Assembly: GCF_900105985.1 (NCBI RefSeq)
Contig: NZ_FNUB01000004.1
Coordinates: forward strand, 99,501-163,500
DNA length: 64,000 nucleotides
Source: Tenacibaculum sp. MAR_2010_89
GTDB lineage: Bacteria; Bacteroidota; Bacteroidia; Flavobacteriales; Flavobacteriaceae
Direction: 5' to 3'
Shown: positions 43,311-51,355 of the stretch, one piece after another
Layout: the number at the start of each line of letters is the position of its first letter
Numbering within the stretch: position 1 is the stretch's first letter
Program-made: the position numbers and the translations under genes
The notes under the pieces: model-generated
What the model saw: only the letters and a program-made list of their open reading frames with translations
Database searches by the model: none
What the model was told of the DNA's origin: nothing

Positions 43311-44956
43311 TTATATACTTCAGGATTTTTTCTCACTTTAGTTAACTGTTCAAAAGCATATCCAAAAGCTAACAGTTTTTTTTCTGATTTTGGTTTAGCT
43401 ATAAAAGTTAAACTAATAGGTTCTCCTGTTACTTTATACCCCATTGGCACTGTTAAAGTAGGGTAATTAGATACCGCAGCAATTCCTGAATGGTAATTAT
43501 TTATAGAAACTATTACTTCTACTTTATCCTGCTTTAAAGCTTCAAAATACTTTTCACCTTCTTTTCTTAACTTCAACTTAATAGTTTTTAATTCTTCTTT
43601 TGAAGTTGTATCTTTAACTATTCCCATAAACAGTTCTTGTCCATATGGAATTCTTAATAAAGAATCTTTTTTATTAAAATTTACAATTTTTTCTACTGAA
43701 GTAATTGTGTTTGAACTATTATTTAGAGATTTAAAATAATTAGGTAAATCGTGTTTCATCTCAGTGGTTAGTAAATTTAAAAAGCCTTCATAATTCATTT
43801 CTTCAGGAGCTAGTTCTAGAAGTTCAACTTCTGCTAATTTTAACTTACTTATAGCTTCTTTATAAATAGAATCAGATAATAATGCTGTTAAAACTCCAAT
43901 TTTCTTTCCCTTTAAATAATCACTATTCCACTCAATTGTATTATAGTCGTTCTTCATTGACTTAACCATATTTGTAATGGTATCCAATTTATCATAACCT
44001 ACCATTGCTTCTAAAATAAGCGCGTTATCAATTACGCTTTTAGTCATAGGCCCTGGAGTATCTAGAGTACTAGAAATAGGTATAATTCCTGATCTACTTA
44101 ACAATCCCACTGTTGGTTTTAAGCCTACTACCGAATTTTGACTTGATGGAGAGGTAATTGAGCCTGATGTTTCTGTTCCAATTGCAGCAACTGCATAATT
44201 AGCTGCTATTGAAACTCCGCTACCAGAACTAGAACCTCCAGTTTCAAATTTCTTTCTTCCATAAGGGTTTAATGTTTGGCCTCCAATTGCACTATAGCCT
44301 AACGGACATCCATTACAAAAGAAATATGCCCATTCACTTAAATTAGCTTTTCCTAAAATTAAAGCTCCAGATTCTTTCAATTTTTCAACAATAAAAGCAT
44401 CATTTTTAGTTATGTTATTTTTTAAGATTGAAGCACCGGCAGTTGTTGGCATTTCTTTAGTGTTGATATTATCTTTTAATAAAATAGGCATTCCATAAAC
44501 TGAAGAAAAATCTTTTACCTTATTTTTATCTCTAGTCCTTGCCTCATCTAAAACTTTAGGGTTCAATGAAATTATTGCATTTAACGATCTGCTACTATCC
44601 ATTTCAAACTTTCTTATTCTATATAAATAAAATAATGTTAGCTTCTCGTAATTAAAAATATTTTCAGAAATACTTTTTTGAATTGACGGAATATTCTGTT
44701 CCAATATAAATGGCTTCAACCGTTGATATTCTTTTTCAGAAAAACTAGCTAATTCTTTTTCAAAAGGTTTAAATACCTTACCTAAATCTAAATATTTAGA
44801 TTGAATTAGTTTAAACTTCATTCTTGGGTTTTCGTGACTTTGCTGTTCCTTTATTTCTGAAGTTTCGTTATATTTTTTAAAAGATATTTTTATTGATTCT
44901 TTTTTACAAGCAACTAAAATTACTATAAATACGAAAAGAAAGAAAAGCTTTTTCAT
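43307..44956 (-). CDS. Amidase signature family lipoprotein
   Basis: A 549-residue exported amidase; the signal peptide ends at a lipobox-like IVILVAC (Cys ~17). The Ser-cisSer-Lys centre is visible: Lys in MPILLKDNINTKEMPTTAGA, then GGSSSGSGVSIAANYAVAA and TETSGSITSP. It resembles GatA-like amidases, but its export signal and lack of GatB/GatC neighbours argue against a role in tRNA amidation. It probably hydrolyses amides in the periplasm or at the surface. A minus-strand TATATTTG box lies about 20 bases upstream. Confidence 0.88.
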   Translation of the reverse strand: MKKLFFLFVFIVILVACKKESIKISFKKYNETSEIKEQQSHENPRMKFKLIQSKYLDLGKVFKPFEKELASFSEKEYQRLKPFILEQNIPSIQKSISENIFNYEKLTLFYLYRIRKFEMDSSRSLNAIISLNPKVLDEARTRDKNKVKDFSSVYGMPILLKDNINTKEMPTTAGASILKNNITKNDAFIVEKLKESGALILGKANLSEWAYFFCNGCPLGYSAIGGQTLNPYGRKKFETGGSSSGSGVSIAANYAVAAIGTETSGSITSPSSQNSVVGLKPTVGLLSRSGIIPISSTLDTPGPMTKSVIDNALILEAMVGYDKLDTITNMVKSMKNDYNTIEWNSDYLKGKKIGVLTALLSDSIYKEAISKLKLAEVELLELAPEEMNYEGFLNLLTTEMKHDLPNYFKSLNNSSNTITSVEKIVNFNKKDSLLRIPYGQELFMGIVKDTTSKEELKTIKLKLRKEGEKYFEALKQDKVEVIVSINNYHSGIAAVSNYPTLTVPMGYKVTGEPISLTFIAKPKSEKKLLAFGYAFEQLTKVRKNPEVYN

Positions 44957-44975
44957 TGTTTATCTATTTGATAAT

Positions 44976-45002
44976 CAAATATAATTATTTTATAAAGACC
45001 AA
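44976..45002 (-). promoter_or_regulatory. Putative promoter of the amidase gene
   Basis: Minus-strand TATATTTG (44976-44983) fits TAnnTTTG; a TTG at 45000-45002 is 16 bases upstream, a little short for the -33 element. Confidence 0.42.
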
Positions 45003-45151
45003 TTAATATTTTTTGAACACCCATAAGTTATAACAATTAATGAAACTTATATAGTCTATTTCCAATCAAAAAAAGTAGCTTGATACTTAAGGTAAAATAT
45101 TCTAAATTAGTTATCTAAAATAAGTTTAAAAAAGTTTACAGTTAAAATATA

Positions 45152-45520
45152 ATGACTAAATATATAAAATACCTAATTTCCTTTCTCCTTATTTTTGGAC
45201 TGACGGTTAATGAGTGTTCTATATATTCTCAAACAAATTCTTCAAATCCTCAGGCTTTATTTCTTAACACAAGAAAGAAGTTTAACTATAAGCGAACGAA
45301 ATTATATCTTTACTCTGCGCATATTCTATCTAGAAGAATATTATCCTTTGTACACACTACATACTGTACTTTAAAATATACTTTTAATATTCAAGTTAAA
45401 CTTATTTTTAAATTACAAACTGATATTTACCAAAAAACAAGCTCAAGAAGTGCTCTACACGTTTTTTTAAGGAAAATAATTACATCAAGTAATCATTATT
45501 CAAATTTATACATAGCATAG
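45152..45520 (+). CDS. Small secreted basic protein, unknown
   Basis: A 122-residue open frame with a plausible Sec signal peptide (KYIKYLISFLLIFGLTVNECSIYSQ, read in pieces). The mature part is strongly basic (many Lys/Arg, few acidic residues) and ends SNLYIA. No family recognised. It precedes a 60-residue membrane-like protein by 82 bases. A secreted cationic peptide or an envelope protein are both possible; this is speculation. Existence as a gene rests on the signal peptide and its uninterrupted frame. Confidence 0.45.
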   Translation: MTKYIKYLISFLLIFGLTVNECSIYSQTNSSNPQALFLNTRKKFNYKRTKLYLYSAHILSRRILSFVHTTYCTLKYTFNIQVKLIFKLQTDIYQKTSSRSALHVFLRKIITSSNHYSNLYIA

Positions 45521-45545
45521 AACTGATTTACTTTTCTATGATAAT

Positions 45546-45563
45546 TTATGCTTAAGTGCATAA
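45546..45563. repeat. Short inverted repeat
   Basis: TTATGC-TTAAGT-GCATAA, a six-base-stem inverted repeat between the two small genes, about 40 bases ahead of the second. Possible operator or weak hairpin. Confidence 0.3.
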
Positions 45564-45602
45564 AATGATAAAACAAGTGTCTAATTATTTATCATAACTA
45601 TA

Positions 45603-45785
45603 ATGTATAAACAAAAAAATAAAACTCACTTGGGTAAATCTAAGCGGCTAACTCATTGGATAAAAAGAAAATTCCTTTTAATAATTACTGCATTTATGCT
45701 TGGAATGTCTAACGCTGTTTATGATGACGATAAAATGATTTATGGGAATCAAAATCATACTGAACAAAAACAAAAAGGAGATTAA
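45603..45785 (+). CDS. 60-aa single-span protein, unknown
   Basis: A 60-residue protein with a basic N-terminus (KQKNKTHLGKSKR), one hydrophobic segment (FLLIITAFMLGMSNAV, about residues 25-40) and a hydrophilic tail with YDDDKMIYG. Its stop codon lies at the start of a 38-bp sequence that recurs at 47826, where a decayed copy of the tail can be read. This duplication of coding end plus 3' noncoding sequence supports it being a real gene. Function unknown; a small membrane peptide paired with the preceding secreted protein is a possibility. Confidence 0.45.
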   Translation: MYKQKNKTHLGKSKRLTHWIKRKFLLIITAFMLGMSNAVYDDDKMIYGNQNHTEQKQKGD

Positions 45786-45833
45786 CATAAAGTTCTTTTA
45801 CTTTATTACATCATTTTCAATAGACTTGTATAA
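45780..45833 (+). repeat. Direct repeat copy A (3' of the 60-aa gene)
   Basis: Bases 45780-45817 are identical to 47826-47863 (38 bp), and ACTTGTATAA recurs just after (45824-45833 versus 47869-47878). The repeat contains an inner hairpin ATAAAGT-TCTTTT-ACTTTAT (45787-45806), perhaps a transcription or mRNA 3'-end element. Confidence 0.8.
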
Positions 45834-46109
45834 AAACCATGGTTATGAATTTCTATACAGGTTAATGGTATATCTTAGTTTTAATACTTAATCAATCCTA
45901 TTATGATAAAAAGTTATTAGCCTATAAAAGAGCTGAGGAGAACTAAACTTAACATTCTGTTCTTTTCTTCTATCTTTGTTTTTAATTTGAATAATAACCT
46001 ATTATTAATATACGAAAACATTCTTTACTATTAAAAAATAAAAATACAGATTATTAAAAACAAGAAACAAGATATAGCCAATATATACAAACTCAATAGC
46101 TTTGATAAT
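45834..46109. other. Upstream region of the AraC gene
   Basis: No gene seen. A TATCTTTG box at 45972-45979 fits the -7 consensus and would give a leader of about 125 bases for the AraC-type gene; no matching -33 TTG was found. Confidence 0.4.
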
Positions 46110-46895
46110 ATGGAATTATTATCAGCCTCATATGTAAATCAAAAATTCCCTATGCATTCTCACAATACTTATTGTATAGGTATACTTGAGGAAGGATCAC
46201 AAATATTATCCTTCGCTAAAAATAATTTAATCGTACCTTCTAACTCTATTATTATGATTAATCCAAATGAAGTTCACGCAAACTATGCACTGGATGAAAA
46301 TGGATGGAAATATAAAATGATGTACGTAAATTCAGATGTTGTAAAATATATTTATTCTTTATATTGGATATCAAAATGCAAAAACATTCGTTTTAAATAT
46401 TATACTTTGCAAGATGACTTTATCTTTAATCTAATCAAATCATTTTTTAACTCTTTTGAAAACACTTCTTTTGAAAATTTAGAACATCAACTTAAGAGAA
46501 TCCTCTCCCATCTTATTACAAACTATGCTACCAATACAGAAGAACAAGAGCAAGTACACCAGAATTCCATTAACGAATTAAAACATATTCTAGATGAAAA
46601 ATTTGACACTAAATTAAACCTAGATAATATCTCAAAATCTTTGGGAATAAACAAGTTCAAAACTATTCGAGCATTTAAAAAATCTACAGGAATGACTCCT
46701 TTTTCTTATGTATTGCAAAAACGAATAGAGAAGTCAAAAATATTAATATCTCAAAATGTAAAACTTAGTCATGTTGCTCTCGAATCTGGCTTTTATGATC
46801 AGAGTCATTTTTCTAAATATTTTAAAAATTACGTAGGTGTAACTCCAATTTCATATTTTAAAAGTTGCAATATTTTACAAGATTTTAATAAATAA
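46110..46895 (+). CDS. AraC-family regulator with cupin-like sensor domain
   Basis: A 261-residue regulator. The N-terminal AraC_binding cupin-like region holds MHSHNTYCIGILEEG and MINPNEVHANYAL (residues ~15-65). The C-terminal pair of helix-turn-helix motifs (about 165-258) contains LNLDNISKSLGINKFKTIRAFK and LSHVALESGFYDQSHFSKYFK. It probably senses a small metabolite. The amidotransferase-like gene 61 bases downstream is the natural target or partner, and could share the transcript. Confidence 0.88.
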   Translation: MELLSASYVNQKFPMHSHNTYCIGILEEGSQILSFAKNNLIVPSNSIIMINPNEVHANYALDENGWKYKMMYVNSDVVKYIYSLYWISKCKNIRFKYYTLQDDFIFNLIKSFFNSFENTSFENLEHQLKRILSHLITNYATNTEEQEQVHQNSINELKHILDEKFDTKLNLDNISKSLGINKFKTIRAFKKSTGMTPFSYVLQKRIEKSKILISQNVKLSHVALESGFYDQSHFSKYFKNYVGVTPISYFKSCNILQDFNK

Positions 46896-46956
46896 CAAGG
46901 CTAGCTTTGTACTTAGAAAGTCTCATGACTATTAAAATATTAAAACATTTAAAAAA

Positions 46957-47649
46957 ATGAAAATCGCAATCATTGGAGAATTCGATGAAAACTTCAGACC
47001 ACATGTAGCCACAAATCAAGCTATTGAACACTCACGTTCAATTATTGATCAAGATTTTGAATCAAAATGGATTTCTACTGAAACTGTTGAAAAAAATATG
47101 GAGCTAATTTTAAAAGAATTTCAAGGCTTTTGGATTGCACCAGGAAGTCCGTATAAGAGTATGAAAGGAGCAATTGACTTAATTGAATACACCAGAAAAA
47201 ATAATATACCAACATTTGGAACTTGTGGGGGTTTTCAACATATGATAATCGAATATGCTCGAAATGTTCTTGATTTAAAAGATGCAGAGCATGCAGAATA
47301 TGATCCATATGCTTCTCGATTAGTTGTAGATCCTCTTTCTTGTGACTTAAAAGGTGATCCTTTAGAAATTGAGATTATAAATGAAAAATCAAAGGTTTTT
47401 TCTATCTATCAAAAACGTGTTATTAAAGAAAAGTATTATTGTAATTTCGGTTTGAACCCAGATTATCAAAATTTATTTGATAAAAATGGTTTTAAAATTG
47501 TAGGAAGTGATATTCATAATGAAGCAAGAATTGTAGAACTTGAAAAACATCCGTTTTTCATTGCCACTTTATTTGTTCCACAAGATAACTCTACTTTTAA
47601 CTCACCTCATAAACTGGTTACCGAATTCATCAGAACTATTTTAAAATAA
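46957..47649 (+). CDS. CTP synthase C-terminal-related amidotransferase-like protein
   Basis: A 230-residue protein equivalent to only the class I glutamine amidotransferase half of CTP synthase, matching the family annotated as CTP synthase C-terminal region-related (seleno)protein. The nucleophile segment IPTFGTCGGFQHMIIEYARN has Cys (TGT codon) where some relatives carry selenocysteine. The usual His-Pro-Glu triad position near the end reads FVPQ, so the catalytic His and Glu look replaced; glutaminase activity is doubtful. Other family-typical text is DAEHAEYDP and HPFFIATLF. It follows an AraC regulator. Function unknown. Confidence 0.75.
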   Translation: MKIAIIGEFDENFRPHVATNQAIEHSRSIIDQDFESKWISTETVEKNMELILKEFQGFWIAPGSPYKSMKGAIDLIEYTRKNNIPTFGTCGGFQHMIIEYARNVLDLKDAEHAEYDPYASRLVVDPLSCDLKGDPLEIEIINEKSKVFSIYQKRVIKEKYYCNFGLNPDYQNLFDKNGFKIVGSDIHNEARIVELEKHPFFIATLFVPQDNSTFNSPHKLVTEFIRTILK

Positions 47650-47701
47650 GGAATAGTCTTATAATTATGATTAGAAAAAAACATGTAAAATTTACTTTCA
47701 C

Positions 47702-47828
47702 ATGAATAAAGACATTAACTTAAATCAAAACTGGACAACCATTTTTTGAAATCACCTATGACTCTGATTAACAATCTATTTATGGAAAATTAATTATAAG
47801 AACTACCTCTATAAAACAAAAGAAAGAT
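47702..47828 (+). pseudogene. Decayed copy of the 60-aa gene's tail
   Basis: From ATG 47702 the frame reads MNKDINLNQNWTTIF then stops; removing one T from the six-T run at 47742-47747 joins it to a frame reading EITYDSD, a TAA, then QSIYGKLIIRTTSIKQKKD and a TAA at 47827-47829. The end resembles the 60-aa protein's YDDDKMIYGNQ...TEQKQKGD and is followed by the same 38-bp noncoding repeat. A frameshift plus an in-frame stop mark it as broken. Confidence 0.45.
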
Positions 47829-47878
47829 TAACATAAAGTTCTTTTACTTTATTACATCATTTTAATTTACTTGTATAA
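47826..47878 (+). repeat. Direct repeat copy B
   Basis: Second copy of the 38-bp identical sequence (47826-47863) plus ACTTGTATAA at 47869-47878; the internal hairpin is at 47833-47852. Together with copy A it brackets the AraC and amidotransferase-like genes. Confidence 0.8.
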
Positions 47879-48031
47879 TTCTAACTAAAATATTAGTAAT
47901 TAAAAAAAGACAAGGTCAAACATAAAATTGAATCACCAATAAAAATCAAATAGAAGCAGTTTTGGAAATAAAAAATCGTTGAATTTAGTGTATGACAAAG
48001 TATTTAACAACATATCAATATTGTATAAAAA

Positions 48032-48062
48032 TAAAAAACTCCCAAAAAATGGGAGTTTTTAT
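48032..48062 (-). terminator. Terminator after ftsY
   Basis: AAAAACTCCC-AAAAAAT-GGGAGTTTTT at about 48034-48060, just after the ftsY stop at 48080 on the minus strand, with a T-rich continuation. Confidence 0.82.
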
Positions 48063-48079
48063 TTTATATTTTAATGTTC

Positions 48080-49033
48080 TTATTTAAAAAAACTGTCTAC
48101 AAATTCATGCTTGTTAAAAACTTGTAAGTCATCTATACCTTCTCCAACTCCAATATATTTAACAGGTATTTTAAATTGATCAGATATCCCTATAACTACC
48201 CCACCTTTTGCGGTACCATCTAATTTAGTAACTGCTAAAGATGTTACTTCAGTCGCTTTAGTGAATTGCTTTGCTTGTTCAAAAGCGTTTTGACCAGTAG
48301 AACCGTCTAATACTAATAATACATCATGTGGTGCATCTGGAATTACCTTTTGCATAACACGTTTAATTTTAGTTAATTCATTCATTAAATTAACTTTGTT
48401 GTGTAAACGTCCTGCTGTATCAATAATAATAACATCAGCGTCTTGATTAACCCCTGACTTTACCGTATCAAATGCTACAGAAGCAGGATCTGACCCCATT
48501 TCTTGGCGAATAATAGGTACATCTGTTCTATCAGCCCATACTTGTAACTGATCAATTGCTGCTGCTCTAAAAGTATCAGCTGCTCCTAATACAACTTTTA
48601 AACCTTTCTTTTTAAACTGTGAAGCTAATTTACCAATCGTTGTTGTTTTCCCAACTCCATTTACCCCTACAACCATCAATACATATGGCTTTTTATTTTC
48701 GGGAATTGTAAAATCAGTTTCATCACCTGTATTCGTTTCAGAAAGCAAACCTGCTATTTCGTCTCGTAAAATTTGGTTTAATTCCTCAGTACCTAAATAT
48801 TTATCACGAGCTACACGTTCTTCTATTCTTTCTATAATTTTTAATGTAGTATCTACACCAACATCAGATGAAACTAAAACTTCTTCTAAATTATCTAATA
48901 CATCATCATCAACTTTTGCTTTACCAGCAACAGCCTTTGATAACTTAGAAAAAAAACTTGTTTTTGTTTTTTCTAAGCCCTTATCTAATGTTTCTTTTTT
49001 CTCTTTTGAAAAAATTTTCTTAAAAAAACTCAT
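48080..49033 (-). CDS. ftsY: Signal recognition particle receptor FtsY
   Basis: SRP-receptor GTPase that docks ribosome-nascent-chain complexes at the membrane. The 317-residue protein has a short charged N-terminus (FSKEKKETLDKGLEKTKTS), the helical N domain, and the G domain with GVNGVGKTTTIGKLA (~124), DTAGRLHNK (~204), TKLDGTAKGG (~262). It lacks the long acidic domain of E. coli FtsY, as usual in Bacteroidota. Its own promoter may lie at 49176-49183 (minus-strand TACTTTTG), giving a ~140-base leader. Confidence 0.96.
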   Translation of the reverse strand: MSFFKKIFSKEKKETLDKGLEKTKTSFFSKLSKAVAGKAKVDDDVLDNLEEVLVSSDVGVDTTLKIIERIEERVARDKYLGTEELNQILRDEIAGLLSETNTGDETDFTIPENKKPYVLMVVGVNGVGKTTTIGKLASQFKKKGLKVVLGAADTFRAAAIDQLQVWADRTDVPIIRQEMGSDPASVAFDTVKSGVNQDADVIIIDTAGRLHNKVNLMNELTKIKRVMQKVIPDAPHDVLLVLDGSTGQNAFEQAKQFTKATEVTSLAVTKLDGTAKGGVVIGISDQFKIPVKYIGVGEGIDDLQVFNKHEFVDSFFK

Positions 49034-49175
49034 AGTTAAATTTTATAATCGCTTATACTAGGTTAAAAACCATACCAAACATAGTATATGGTCAAATTGT
49101 CATTTTATACGATTACTTTTCGTGTTAAGAGTAAGATATTTTGATATAATAAAACTTAACTCGAAGGGTAATGCT

Positions 49176-49183
49176 CAAAAGTA
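49176..49183 (-). promoter_or_regulatory. Putative -7 box upstream of ftsY
   Basis: CAAAAGTA on the plus strand reads TACTTTTG on the minus strand; no TTG at the expected -33 position. Located between the upstream operon's terminator and ftsY. Confidence 0.3.
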
Positions 49184-49198
49184 CAGTTTTTTAATACA

Positions 49199-49238
49199 TA
49201 AAAAAAGCTACCTTCAAAATTTGAAAGTAGCTTTTTTA
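49199..49238 (-). terminator. Terminator of the rpmB-rpmG-DUF4295 operon
   Basis: A long stem from AAAAAAGCTAC (49201-49211) and GTAGCTTTTTT (49227-49237), extended inward by TTCAAA/TTTGAA with one mismatch, about 20 bases after the DUF4295 stop. Confidence 0.85.
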
Positions 49239-49255
49239 TAAACTGTAAACAAGAA

Positions 49256-49408
49256 TTACTTTTTAGCTATAAAGTCATTTACTTGTGTAGGATCCATAAT
49301 AGCTTCAACAAATGTGTAAGCTCCAGTTTTAGGAGACTTTACCATTTTGATAGCTTTGGTTAATCTTTTTGAACCTGTTTGTAAAGTTGCTACTGATTTC
49401 TTTGCCAT
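49256..49408 (-). CDS. DUF4295 small basic protein
   Basis: A 50-residue protein (MAKKSVATLQTGSKRLTKAI to the end KK) matching the Bacteroidota-specific DUF4295 family that regularly follows rpmB-rpmG. It is very basic, consistent with a ribosome-associated or RNA-binding role, which is inferred from context only. It is the third gene of the ribosomal operon, 66 bases after rpmG, and is followed by a strong terminator. Confidence 0.88.
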   Translation of the reverse strand: MAKKSVATLQTGSKRLTKAIKMVKSPKTGAYTFVEAIMDPTQVNDFIAKK

Positions 49409-49474
49409 GTCCTATAGGTTATTGGTTGTTTTTTAAAACTTCAAATACGAATACTTGATATTTTAAATCTCTAA

Positions 49475-49657
49475 TTATTTAATTTCTTTATGAACTGTCA
49501 TCTTCTTTAAGATTGGATTAAATTTCTTTAATTCCATTCTATCAGGAGTGTTCTTTTTGTTCTTTGTAGTAATATAACGTGAAGTTCCTGGTTGACCAGT
49601 ACCTTTATGCTCAGTACATTCTAAAATTACTTGAACTCTGTTTCCTTTTTTTGCCAT
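49475..49657 (-). CDS. rpmG: 50S ribosomal protein L33
   Basis: The 60-residue protein begins [21 protein letters not shown] and contains [20 protein letters not shown], typical for L33 of the Bacteroidota. Only one zinc-type cysteine is present, so it is the cysteine-poor (C-minus) form. It lies 28 bases after rpmB in the same operon. Confidence 0.96.
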   Translation of the reverse strand: MAKKGNRVQVILECTEHKGTGQPGTSRYITTKNKKNTPDRMELKKFNPILKKMTVHKEIK

Positions 49658-49685
49658 CTCTGTAAAATTTTATCTAAGTAAGGAA

Positions 49686-49925
49686 TTATTTAGTTAAGAA
49701 ACCTTTTTCTCTAGCTTCTTTAATCACAGCAGAGATTCCTTTTTTATTAATATTTTTTAATGCAGAAGCAGATACTTTTAAGGTAACCCACTTATCTTCT
49801 TCTGGAATATAGAAACGCTTAGTCATTAAATTAGCGTTAAACTTTCTTTTAGTTCTATTTAAAGCGTGTGATACATTGTTACCAACCATCGCTTTTTTTC
49901 CTGTTAATTCACAAACTCTAGACAT
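49686..49925 (-). CDS. rpmB: 50S ribosomal protein L28
   Basis: The 79-residue protein starts [21 protein letters not shown] and contains [11 protein letters not shown] and [15 protein letters not shown], the L28 signature regions. It heads the rpmB-rpmG-DUF4295 operon and has a good promoter-like sequence about 40 bases upstream. Confidence 0.97.
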   Translation of the reverse strand: MSRVCELTGKKAMVGNNVSHALNRTKRKFNANLMTKRFYIPEEDKWVTLKVSASALKNINKKGISAVIKEAREKGFLTK

Positions 49926-49964
49926 CTTCTTGACAGTTTTATAGTGTTATTTCTAAACGAGGTG

Positions 49965-49998
49965 CAAATATACGAACTTTTAACAGAATTAAACAAAA
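49965..49998 (-). promoter_or_regulatory. Promoter of the rpmB operon
   Basis: Minus-strand TATATTTG (49965-49972) with TTTTG at 49994-49998 and a 21-base spacer matches the Bacteroidota -7/-33 pattern; it lies 40 bases before the rpmB ATG. Confidence 0.6.
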
Positions 49999-50007
49999 TA
50001 TTATAGG

Positions 50008-51255
50008 TTATTTTTTCATAATATTTTTTTGCAATAATTCTAACGCTTTAGTTACCGTTCTATTTATTACCTTTTCTCTCGGCTGACCAAAATTAAACTC
50101 CTGAACATCAATACCTTTATTATTCGCAATTGCTATATACACTACCCCTACACTTTTATCATTATTATCAGTAGTCGGTCCTGCATTCCCTGTTACAGCA
50201 ATAGCATAATCAGTTTCTAATTTATTTTTTGCTGCTAAAGCCATTTGTTTTGCCACCTCTTCACTTACTACAGAATGATTTTCAATGACTTCTTTCGATA
50301 TATCTAATAATTGTTCTTTTAATTTAGCAGTATAGGTAATAAAACTCCCCAAATAATAAGCAGAAGAACCAGCTACAGAAACAATTGTTGAAGCAATCTT
50401 TCCTCCTGTTAAGCTTTCTGCTGTACAAAGTGTTTGTTTTCTTTCTTTTAATAAATCTCCTATTCTTTTTTCTATAGAAGCTCCATCTTCAATCCCTGCA
50501 ATAATGTCTGGTATTAATTTTTTAAGTTCTTGAACTTTTTTTGACATCGTTTCTTCTAAAAGCGCTTTGTTTTCTCCCTTAGCAGACAACCTTAAACGCA
50601 CTCTACCAAATGAAGGTAAGTAAGCTAATTTTATAAATGAAGGTAGATTCTCTTCCCAATCTTCTATTCTTTCAGCAATCACACTTTCACCAGTTCCGTA
50701 AGTCATAATTGTTTTATGAAAAATAAAAGGCAAGCTAAATTCTTTTTGCAATTTAGGTAACACTTCATTAGTCATTAATCCTTTCATTTCATAAGGCACT
50801 CCTGGCAACGAGACAAAAACTGTGTTGTTTTCATAAAACCACATACCTGGAGCTGTTCCTAATTGATTCATTAATAATGTTGCCTTTGAAGGTAATTGTG
50901 CCTGATATTTCTGCACCTCATTAAATGGATGGTTAACCTTTTTAAAAATCCTCTTTATATTATCTACAACTTCTGAATATTCAACAACCTTGGTATCTTT
51001 AAAATATTCTGCAATTGTTTTTTTAGTTATATCATCTTTTGTTGGCCCAAGTCCTCCTGTAATAATAACAATATCGACTCTTTCTTCTGCCTCTTTTAAA
51101 GCGTTTAAAATATGTTGCTTTTCGTCTTGTATAGAAGATATTTGATATACTGAAACTCCTATTTTATTTAATTCTTGACCTATCCATTGTGAATTAGTAT
51201 CAACTATTTGCCCGATGAGAATTTCATCTCCAATGGTAATTATTTCTGCGTTCAA
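50008..51255 (-). CDS. cinA: CinA family NMN amidohydrolase-like protein
   Basis: A 415-residue two-domain protein: the N-terminal MoCF-like domain (MNAEIITIGDEILIGQIVDTN, then TGGLGPTKDDITKKT) with ADP-ribose pyrophosphatase-type activity in characterised relatives, and the C-terminal CinA domain (CTAESLTGGKIASTIVSVAGSS, VTGNAGPT) with nicotinamide-mononucleotide deamidase activity. It may recycle pyridine nucleotides; the competence link is historical. Full length. It lies upstream of, and in the same direction as, the rpmB operon. Confidence 0.92.
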   Translation of the reverse strand: MNAEIITIGDEILIGQIVDTNSQWIGQELNKIGVSVYQISSIQDEKQHILNALKEAEERVDIVIITGGLGPTKDDITKKTIAEYFKDTKVVEYSEVVDNIKRIFKKVNHPFNEVQKYQAQLPSKATLLMNQLGTAPGMWFYENNTVFVSLPGVPYEMKGLMTNEVLPKLQKEFSLPFIFHKTIMTYGTGESVIAERIEDWEENLPSFIKLAYLPSFGRVRLRLSAKGENKALLEETMSKKVQELKKLIPDIIAGIEDGASIEKRIGDLLKERKQTLCTAESLTGGKIASTIVSVAGSSAYYLGSFITYTAKLKEQLLDISKEVIENHSVVSEEVAKQMALAAKNKLETDYAIAVTGNAGPTTDNNDKSVGVVYIAIANNKGIDVQEFNFGQPREKVINRTVTKALELLQKNIMKK

Positions 51256-51355
51256 ATAAATCTATTTAACTTTTGTTTCACAAAGATATAACTAATATTT
51301 ATGCCATAAAGTGTAACAAAGTTTTTACTTTTATGTCTTTAAAAAAAACTTACTT

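Larger units (their letters stand above)
47650..48033. other. Intergenic region after the amidotransferase-like gene
   Basis: About 400 bases without an intact gene. It contains the decayed copy (47702-47828), repeat copy B (47826-47878), and otherwise unstructured AT-rich sequence up to the ftsY terminator. Confidence 0.6.

Noticed and set aside
43307..44956. GatA subunit of Glu-tRNA amidotransferase
   Set aside because: The protein has a lipoprotein signal peptide and no GatB or GatC neighbour.
45780..47878. Insertion sequence or composite transposon bracketed by the direct repeats
   Set aside because: No transposase or integrase gene and no terminal inverted repeats were seen; simple duplication of a gene end explains the repeats better.
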